DNA of 64,000 nucleotides from Akanthomyces muscarius. Taxonomy: Eukaryota > Ascomycota > Sordariomycetes > Hypocreales > Cordycipitaceae. Positions 56,101 through 64,000 of this stretch are shown here, piece by piece (the first letter of the stretch is position 1; every line of letters starts with the position of its first letter). The stretch is taken from the NCBI RefSeq assembly GCF_028009165.1, contig NC_079241.1, positions 1,364,001 through 1,428,000 of the forward strand, given 5' to 3'. A program made the translations under genes and the position numbers. The notes beneath the pieces are model-generated. The model was not told the DNA's origin and did not search any database. It was given only the letters and a program-made list of their open reading frames with translations.

Positions 56101-58333
56101 CTAGAAATCCCATGTTGTACACTCGCGCGGTGGAGGCAACGAGGGCATCAACCCATCGGCAAACTGCCCGGTTTGCTCAAATTGCTGCCACTGCGCCTTG
56201 GTCTTGTCATCATACTTGTCCAAGGGCAGCTCCGTGTCCTTGTAGTAGTTGGGCGCGCCGTTGGGGAACCAGATGCGCGTCCATGTGCCGTCAAAGGCAC
56301 GAATACCAGGGCTATCCTCATTGTACGTAACGGCCTTGCCTTTGAAAGCCGCCAGTGTCCCATCCATATTCTTATTTATGTAGCTCTCCGCAGCAGGATG
56401 CTGTTTGGAGCTTCCAGGCGGGTAAGGGTTACCAGCTGGTGCCGCAGGCTGGGCTGGCTTGGCTCGAGCGCTGCCAAAGGGATTCGAAGGTGCCTGCGTA
56501 TTGGGCTGCGCTGCTGCAAAAGGGTTTGGTGCCGCTCCGCCGCCACCTGTCTGCTGGCCTCCAGTTGCAAAAGGGTTCCCTGCTGGCGTTGTGGAAGCTC
56601 CCCCGCTGCCAAAGGGATTTGAGCTGGGTGCGGCAGCTGGCTGCCCAAAGGGGCTCGCAGTCTTGTTTTGGGCCGGTGTCTGGCTTGCGAACGGACTTGG
56701 GGCAGGCTGGTTTGCCTGGTTGTTTGTTGAAGGTGCACCGAAGGGATTCGCTGGTTGAGCATTGCTACTCGACGCCGTAGCAAAAGGGCTCGGGCCGGCA
56801 TTGCTGTTCCCTCCAAAAGGATTCGCCGGCTTCTCGGTAGTGTTGGATGTAGTAGCAAAAGCGCTTGGACCGGCATTGCTATTTCCTCCAAAGGGATTCG
56901 CCGGCTTCTCGGAAGCGTTAGACGCAGCAGCAAAAGGACTCGGTCCTGCGTTGGCGTTTCCTCCAAACGGATTCGGCTTTGCACCGAGTTGACTTGGCTG
57001 GCCAAAGGCAGAGGGCTGGGGCCCACCAGTGGCAGGCTGCGCAGATTGCCCAAAGGCGGGAGCGCCAAAGGGGCTCGGCTTTGCGCCCAGGGCCGACGGC
57101 TGTCCAAAGGCAGAAGACGTCGGTTGCGAGGGCTGCCCAAAAGCCGATGGCTGCGTTGGCTGTGCCGACTGCCCAAAAGCTGACGGCTGTGATGGTGGTG
57201 CTGGTTGGCCGAAAGCAGATGGTTGCGACGGCTGTCCGAACCCCGCGGCGGGTTGGGCTGGTTGCCCAAAGGCGGGCGCGCCGAACGGGTTGGGCTTTTG
57301 GCCCAGCGCAGAAGCTTGTCCAAAGGCACTCGTCGTGGGCGTTGCGTTGGCCGCCACTGCGGCCCCAAAGGGCGACGACGCGTTGGTCGTGCTGCTATTC
57401 GAAGCAAACGGGTTGGCAGGAGCAGCAGCAGCAGCAGCAGCGGTGTTGCTATTCGAGCCAAAGGGATTCGCGGCTGCAGGCTGCTCCGGCGCTATCGACT
57501 TGGGTCGTCTGCCAACCAGAAACTCGCCAAAGGGCGCTCCCTGCGTGCCCTGCTGGCAGACGTCGGTCCGGTTCGGGTGTCGATTCTCACCATCAATGAC
57601 ATACTTGGCAGCTTCGCTGACATTGCGCGCTGCAGCCTGCATCTGCGCCTGGGCATTTTGATACAGCTCTCCAGCTTCAGCAAGCTGTCGGCCCGAAAGT
57701 TAGCCTCGCTCTCTCTCTGCATTTGCAAGATCCTGGGAGGGGGGAAAGGCGGGTGTGTGGGGTGTGGTTGTGCATACCGCTTTTTGTTCGTTGCCTTCTG
57801 CCTTTCCCTTCATGTAGTGTAACCGCATCTCCTCGAAGCTCTGCTCACGCATGGGCCCGCCAAAGAGCTGGTCGGGAGCCTCGCGGCCCGGAGCGTAGGC
57901 AGAGAGGATCCATGTCGGGGTTTCGGTCGTCAGATCGGCCTCCAAGGCATCGAGCTTGATGTAGTATTTATCTGCGAGAGAAACAAGGGGTGTGAGCTGA
58001 GCGGTCCAAGGTCGAAACAAAAGAAGAGCATTCGTCATGGGTTCCATACCTAAGTCGCGTTGGAACTGGGAGCCATTGCCACCGCCGCCGCCGCCGAGGG
58101 CGCCGAACCGATTCGAGGACTGCGCACCGCCTCCGGTAGAATGCTCGAATCTGCAAGAATCTATTCAGGTTTGAATGGCAGAAGTTAGCGCTCCGTTTTC
58201 GTGACACGATATGCACGCCTTCGACGCCGAGGTTCGAAAGGTCTAAGGCCGGTGTGCGGCGGCCCGCAAGAAGGCATTCTGACGTACTTCCAAATCTGCA
58301 AGTGCCCTGCTGAAAGAATTTGCACAGAGTCAT
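56101..58333 (-). CDS. CCCH zinc-finger FG nucleoporin, Nup42/Amo1-like
   Basis: Exons 58288-58333, 58050-58160, 57778-57971 and 56101-57684 join in phase to 644 aa. A CCCH finger opens the protein: C4-x7-C12-x5-C-x3-H (MTLCKFFQQGTC, SCRFEH), with intron 1 inside it. A helical segment follows (DKYYIKLDALEADL, TPTWILSAYAPGREAPDQLFGG, then ELYQNAQAQMQAAA). The middle ~330 residues are FG repeats of NPFG and SAFGQ type, including three 25-residue tandem copies. The C-terminal ~80 residues (GTLAAFKGKAVTY, RIWFPNGAPNYYKDTELP) are the conserved end found in fungal Nup42 homologues, which bind Gle1 and act in mRNA export at the cytoplasmic face of the pore. For exon 4 I chose the acceptor after CTAAC, because earlier ones meet an in-frame stop. 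Confidence 0.87.
56749..56973 (-). repeat. Three 75-bp tandem copies within FG-repeat region
   Basis: Three in-frame 25-codon units (NPFGG-N-A/S-NAGPS...) follow one another, the first differing most from the other two. Confidence 0.8.
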
Positions 58334-58938
58334 CGTTGGTGCGGCGCAGGTTGATGGTCAAGAAGGGCGAGTGGGAGTTTTCGCATTCGATTAGGCGGAA
58401 GGGGTCGGTTTCGTTTGTGGGGGTATTCAGCACTGCATAATTGAGAGAAGAGGTCGGTCCCAAAGATTGCTTCGATACTCGCGTAAAATTAGACAAATGC
58501 GCTGCTCCTGTATCGGAAGTACGGCCTTCCGTCTTGAGACTCAATGCGCTGCACGTTGGAGGTTGTGGGAAATGCAAAGACGTGCAAGGCGTTTGGCAAT
58601 GTTCTACCAGAAAAAAGAGCTGCGATCGAGTCCCAACGCGAAAAAGCTGGGGCTTCACGCGGTGGGGCCATGCTTCGGCCACCGGCTATCCGCAGTCCAT
58701 CACGTCAACTCACACAGTCACACTTGGATGACGATGAGGTGAATTTCAGTGTGGTCAATTATTAATGTTGGTGATTTTCTTCATTTTTTTTTATGTACAT
58801 TTACGTTTTATCTCATAATCATGCGTAGAGCTGGTTTCCATCGCGTTAAAGCTCATTCCCTTCCAAGCCCGCTCATGACGCTAGATCGGTTTCTGTCCAG
58901 GCGCTTCAATTTGTTTTTTACTTCCTCATTCAAATCTT
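58334..58938. other. Tandem intergenic region
   Basis: 605 bp: promoter of the nucleoporin gene and 3' flank of the P450 gene. Short frames here have no coding features. Confidence 0.55.
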
Positions 58939-60778
58939 CTACTCCTCGTCCACCTTCTTAAACTCAACGATGGGTCCCTTCTTGGCGCTGGTAAAGGTAT
59001 CAACCAGCTGGAACTCGCTGGGGCGGTGGCGGCCCCATTCGTTGCCGGCGCGGCCCTCGCTGGGGTCCTCGACGCCGACGGCCTTGCGCATGTCGTAGGT
59101 GTAAATGGTACGGGCCAGGGTGGTGGTCATCTCGACGTAGGCGAGGCCCTTGCCGATGCAGCCGCGGGGGCCGACGCTAAAGGGGCAAAAGGCGGACGAG
59201 GCGAGGGAGACGTCGTCCTGGGTGGTCTCGCGGCCGAGCGCGCTGTTCTTGCTGCCGGCGAGCCAGCGCTCGGGCACGTAGGTGTAGGCGCCGGGGAAGT
59301 AGGCCTCGTTGTGGTGGACGGTGTAGTGGGGGACGCCGACGACGGTGCCGGCGGGCAGCGTGTGGCCGTCAATGGTCATGCCGCCGGCGAGGATCTCGCG
59401 GGGCAGGATGCCGCCGACCGAGGGTGACAGGCGCATGGCCTCGTCGACGCAGGCGCGCAGGTAGGTGCAGCCGCCGAGGCCCGGGCCGTGGACAATCTCC
59501 TCGACGTTGTTGAAGCGGCCGCGGATCTCCTCGGTGACCTTTTGCAGCGCGTGCGGGTTGCGCACGAGGTAGAAGAGGGTGGCGGCCATGGCGGTCGAGG
59601 TGGTGTCGGACCCGGCAATGATGAGGAGGTTGGACTCACCCCAGAGCTCGGGCGTGCTGAAGCCCTGGCCGGTTTCGGGGTCGCGGGCCTTGAGGAGGTA
59701 GTAGAAGAAGTCGCGGCGATCCGTCTCCTCGCCGAGCTTGGTGCGCTCGCTGAGCTGGCCCTTGCTGTAGGCCATGTAGCGGGCACGACCGGCGGCCAGC
59801 TTGGGGAAGAGGACGCGGTCGACCTTGAGCTTGTCGACGATGGGCATGGTGCCGCACTAGGAGAGCAAAATGTGTTAGTTGGAGTTGTACATTGTCTGCA
59901 TTGTCTGCAGGCAAGGTTGCGTTTTCAGAGTTCCCACTTACAATGAGATGTCTGGTGGTGGCAGCCTCGACGAGCTCCAGAGCGAAGCGGTTGTCGGGGC
60001 GCTCGAGCATGTGGAAAGCCTTGCCGAAGCTCAGGTCGCCGAGAATGTCCATGGCCAGGTAGTTGCACCAGTCGGCCATGTTGCGGGGGGCGGACCAGCC
60101 CTTGGCGTCGGCAGCGCCGTCGCGGACGCCAATTTGCTCGCAAAAGGTGCGGACGTTGCCGAGAATGTAGCGCTGCATCTCCTTCATGGCGCCCTCGGCA
60201 AAGGCGTGGGAGAGGACGCGGCGCTTGCGGGCGTGGACGTCCTTGTCGCGGGTGTTGTGGGTGTTGGCGGCGGGGTGGACAAAGGCGTCGTAGAACTCGG
60301 CCTTGCGGACGTTGGAGCGGAAGCCGTAGATTTCCTTGAGGGCGGTGTTGGAGTTGAAGGAGACGCTGTTGGGGCCGAAGCGGACGACCTTGCCTGGGGG
60401 GGGGTGTTAACTTTCACGATTGCGTCTCATGACGAGGCATAGCTCAGCATACCGTATCGCTCGTGCATGCGCCAAAACTCGAGATGGCGATCACCCTTGT
60501 AGGCGTGGTAGAGCTGGTAGGCATCGGTAATCTTGGCCAGGAAAGGGCCGGGATACTTGGCCAGCGGGTGGAAGAAGACTCTGTAGACGATGATGCCGAC
60601 GGCCTGTGGACAACCGGCACATTAGCGACGGCCACGATGAAAATGGTTGAAGCTTCTCGTTGACCCCAACTTTGTGGGATCACACAAGAAGCAAATCACA
60701 GCGTAAACATACATAGAGGGCACCTCCGCCGACGAAGAGGGCCAGCCACATCTGAAGGTGGGCGAGATCGAGCGCCAT
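58939..60778 (-). CDS. Cytochrome P450 monooxygenase (benzoate 4-hydroxylase / isotrichodermin hydroxylase-like)
   Basis: Exons 60713-60778, 60453-60603, 59942-60393 and 58939-59856 join in phase to 528 aa. An N-terminal membrane anchor (MWLALFVGGGALY then AVGIIVYRVFF) is followed by the FHPLAKYPGPFLAKI proline hinge. Catalytic motifs are complete: the I-helix AGSDTTST (about 304-311), ExxR in DEAMR (E362/R365), PERW, and the haem loop FSVGPRGCIGKG with Cys456 as ligand. Overall pattern resembles fungal CYP families that include trichothecene C-15 hydroxylase and benzoate hydroxylase relatives; these names reflect similarity only. No biosynthetic cluster surrounds it. Third codon positions are strongly G/C, more so than in neighbours. 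Confidence 0.93.
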
Positions 60779-62508
60779 TGTAAACGAGAGTCGTGGCTGT
60801 CTTACAATCACGTTTGACTACGGCTGAGACGACAGTAAAGCAGGATGAGAGTGTGAAGTAAAAAGAGAGAAAAGGTTTGGGGAGACGGGGAGAGGAGGGC
60901 ACGAGCACACTAAAAGGGAATCGCGGGTAGCAGCCAGTTCAGAGAAAAAAATCCTTATTTACTAGTCTAGGTCCCGAAAGACATGGCCGCATACAATGTG
61001 ACGACGACGGACGCCGGGGGCGGCGGAGTGGCGGGCGGCGCGGGCGTTGGAGTAGACGAGACTCGGCGTTGGTGGGGAAGCGCAAAGAGAGACACTCACT
61101 GCATAGGTAGCCTTTGGGGTGTGAGGTGAGGGGGCACGCCCCTTGCGCATCATCGGCCCCGGAAGCAGGCAGCATCCTCCAATCCAGTGTCTCGCAATTA
61201 CTTGCTGCGCACATCATCCGGAACTGTTCGAGTGCCACCACGTCCTGTTGTTCGTCGTAAAGGCGGACGTGAGACCCCAAGGTGGGCGGCGCGCCGAAAG
61301 TGGGCTGGCTTGCGCCGGCTGTCTGCGGCACAGCCTTGGCCCTTTATCGATTGGCTGCGGCTAGTTACGGACAAGAGCCGTGCATGTCATGTTTGATATG
61401 CAGCCAACTACGGACAGTGTCGGTGTGTGACAGCCAGCAATACGAAATATAGCCCGTGCACCTTGTGCTTCACATATTTTAATGAATATTTGAAGCACCT
61501 GTTTCTGTGATTTTTTTCCTGATGCCAATGTCAGCGATGTTCTTGCAAGAGGTAGCCTAGCACCGCGTAGTTCGTCATCAAAATCATCCATCACGCTAGT
61601 GGCTGGCTGGGCCGCACGCGCGTGACCGTTTTCAACCAATACACCCACCAGCAACCACTGCCAGAGACACAAAACAAAGCCCTCCGTTTGTTCCGTGTCA
61701 CCGCTTTCAATTCACGCGGCTTAGAGTCAACACGTCAATCTCTCCAAAATCACAATTTTCTGAGGGCCCGTTCATGCGGGGGGGGGGAAGCACAGCTCTC
61801 CCGTGGAGGCCATGCAGATAAGAAAGAGCATCACAAATGATGGGGTCGGCATTTCCCATCATTCGCATCAAACCTTGTAGCTTCATGACGGCCCCATCCA
61901 TTCTTCTCCAACTTTTTCTCCAAATTCGCGGCTACCCAAGGGCAAAGAAACCTTCTTCTTGGAACCAATTCCGCCCACGTTTCCGCTGCGCCTAGCCAAG
62001 GGCTTGCGAGCGGCTCCAAAGGGGCTTGCGGTCCAACGCCCGCACCAACAGGGCATTCTCCTCCCCAAAGGCAGGCAGCGAAACCGTTCCCGGGGTGTCT
62101 CGTCTGCCCACCGGGACTCCGGGATAAAACGCCCCTGTGCCGCGCTGGGACGAATCTAGACGATCGGCATTCCAGCGGCTGGCCGTCGTTAGGCTCCACT
62201 CTGTATCCCAGCCATGGCAGCCTACCCTGCACCGAAAGATGAAATGTAATCCATTCATGAGAGCACCGTATATGGCTCTGGTGGTCATTACTTACCTTCG
62301 TAGTCTTTGAGTAATTGCGCTGTTATATTTTGAGCTGCTTTATCCCATTGCTCGAAGTATTGTGAGCCGTGATGATGCTACTATCAAAGACACATGTGAT
62401 AAGTAAGCAGCAGGACTCTTCACAACTTGCCTCTCGATACGAAAAGCACCAAGATCCTGAATCCCTGACTGTATATTTATCAATAAACAGTCCTCAACAT
62501 ACTTAGGT
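60779..62508. other. Tandem intergenic region
   Basis: 1730 bp upstream of the P450 and downstream of the kinase-like gene. No coding region supported; an 8- to 9-base G run occurs near 61780. A minus frame at 61831-62232 has no recognisable domain. Confidence 0.5.
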
Positions 62509-64000
62509 CTATATATGAACAGCACCGTCCTCATCCGGCCACTTTTGAGGTGGCCTCTGCCAATTCAGTACAGTCTTGCCCTCTCCTACCAAATCCCTTC
62601 TTCTCCAAAAGTATTGTCTCCGGAGCTCCGTGGTCGGTTCGGGGTCAAGGCCGCCCTGCACCGTGACTGGCGGCTCAGGCACCGTCGGCCATTCAAGAAA
62701 GTTGGTAGTTCCTGTGCCGATAACCTCCTCGGATGTCCCCTTTCGACGCCTCTCGCACCACTCACCGAGCACTCTGCGAAATTCAGAGACTGGATGATCT
62801 AGCTGCACGTCCGGGTGCTTCGTCCACGCCATTTGCTCAACCGCCTCCACATCCTGATCCTCATGCCGCTTGCCGCGTCTCGCCGAGTCCCGCGTGATAA
62901 TCTCATACAGGCTGAAGACGACGCCCTTGACGTCGTTGCGAGGCTCCGAGTACCCCTGCTGTTCTCCTATGCGAGCGGCAAAGTCAAAGTCAAAGAGCAT
63001 CAGAGTGTCCGTCGACTCGTCGACGAGCATGTTTCTCGGCGCCACATCTTGATGCGCGACGCCAAGAACGAGGTTCAGCTCGTCTACAACATCCATCAGC
63101 TGGCGCAGCCATTTCAACTTGAAAAGCCGTGCGGGATTCTCTTCAAGGGTGCCGCCGGGGATGTATCTTGATGTGAAGCCGACGCAATGACCCTCGAGCT
63201 CATCGACAACGACGCTATCAAAAGGCACAATGCTTGGATGCTTCACGCGGCACCAGATGCCCATCTCGTGCCAGTTGAAATCCAGGTGCTGAAAGAGAAA
63301 AAAGTATTTAAAGACAAACTGCACTACTGTCAGAAACTAAAAAAAGACTACTCGGCTCCGCAGCTCAACCCTCTAAACTCACCTTTTCCTGCGGCCTCTT
63401 TGACCGGGGCTTTACCACCATGTCGACATTTGGGCCAAGCCGCGCAACCTCCTGGAGCTCTGCCCGCGAAACGACAGCAATATCGTCTGGAAGTTGCGCT
63501 GCGTCGAGTGGCGGCCGGAACACGCACATGGTTTCATCGTCCTCGCGATAAAAAAAATGATGTGGACAGAATATCCCCATCTGGCGACAAGTAAACGAGA
63601 TACACATCGGGCGCCAACGTGTCAATGTGCTTCAAGAGGTGCTCAAATGCCACATCCTCCGACTCCTGCTCCTCATCCATCTTTACGGAGACGAGCCGTC
63701 GCTGGTCCCAGTCAACGACATGCCAGATACTTGGGCCGCCAGGGTAGATGGCGCCGCTAGGGGAGAAGAAGCGATCCTGGCGGTTCAGCATTTGCTGCGC
63801 CTGAACTTGCGGATGTCTTGGAGGGTGATCTAGGAGTGCGAAGCGGTGAGTAGTTTGAAGTGGCACGTCACGGCTGAAGTGCGAGATAAGAATTGAAAAC
63901 CGCCTAGAAGTACGAAGAAGGGCCAGAAAAAAGTTACGGGGGCCGTAGTTGAAGGGAAACACATTGGCAGCAGGGTAGATGAATCCGTCAACCTTGCTCA
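62509..64000 (-). pseudogene. Protein-kinase-like gene with two apparent frameshifts, 5' end beyond window
   Basis: The 3' exon (62509-63318) encodes a kinase-like C-lobe: FFLFQHLDFNWHEM, GHCVGFTSRYIPGGTLEEN, a catalytic loop HQDVAPRNML, and LFDFDFAARI with DFD in place of DFG, then RNDVKGVVFSLYEIITRD. The 64-bp intron (63319-63382) joins in phase to YREDDETMCVFRPPL, DDIAVVSRAELQEV, NVDMVVKPR. Further upstream the reading frame must change twice: at an 8-base A run on the plus strand (63550-63557) and near 63785-63788, where ITLQDIRKFRR runs into a stop while the continuation (DRFFSPSGAIYP, WHVVDWDQRRLVSV) is in another frame. An acceptor TAG lies at 63830-63832. Similar fungal kinase-like proteins have the same order of segments. 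It may be decayed, or the shifts may be sequence errors. Confidence 0.68.

Noticed and set aside
56376..57661. Long frames on both strands in the FG-repeat region
   Set aside because: Repetitive composition keeps other frames open; only the minus frame encodes NPFG repeats and joins the CCCH exons.
58939..64000. P450 plus neighbours as a secondary-metabolite cluster
   Set aside because: No backbone synthase, tailoring enzymes or cluster regulator nearby; flanking genes are a nucleoporin and a decayed kinase-like gene.

Overview
The window is nuclear DNA from a filamentous ascomycete, most likely a Sordariomycete (probably Hypocreales). The evidence is short phase-consistent introns (about 45-110 bp, GTRNGT donors, CTRAC-type branch points, YAG acceptors), Pezizomycotina-specific families, and protein sequences that read like Sordariomycete orthologues. 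There are no operons, prophages, CRISPR arrays or intact transposons, and I found no convincing tRNA or rRNA gene.

Left part (1-13 kb): PFA4 palmitoyltransferase (minus, cut by the left edge) and a polytopic GT90/CAP10-type glycosyltransferase (plus). A 5.7-kb stretch with no supportable gene follows, leading to a three-exon gene for a degenerate caspase-fold protein with a CxxC-type zinc motif and Ala at the expected catalytic Cys. Middle-left (13-25 kb): a BRCT nuclear protein, an HYPK-like NatA partner, class II DAHP synthase (shikimate entry) with a cross-pathway-control element upstream, hexose-6-phosphate mutarotase and an MFS sugar porter. A second gene-poor stretch covers about 25.0-29.1 kb.

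Middle (29-45 kb): giant single-exon Rif1, RIC8 (G-alpha chaperone/GEF), a single-chromodomain protein, a DUF1772 membrane protein, a GNAT acetyltransferase, ribosomal protein eL20 and Csn12/Thp1-like PCI protein. Right part (45-64 kb): a BTB/POZ protein, a membrane-anchored alpha/beta hydrolase, Sds22, a Cue3/ASCC2-like ribosome-rescue factor, ribosomal protein uS10, an Nup42-like CCCH/FG nucleoporin, a cytochrome P450, and, at the right edge, a protein-kinase-like gene with two apparent frameshifts.

Most genes are housekeeping: chromatin and replication (Rif1, chromodomain, BRCT), translation (uS10, eL20, HYPK, Cue3), PP1 regulation (Sds22; PP1-docking motifs in Rif1), nuclear export (Nup42, Csn12) and central metabolism. 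Several pairs are divergent and share a 0.5-1.2 kb promoter (PFA4/GT90, HYPK/DAHP synthase, Rif1/RIC8, eL20/Csn12, hydrolase/Sds22, Cue3/uS10). Exon boundaries were derived by hand from splice consensus, reading phase and family knowledge, without transcript data.
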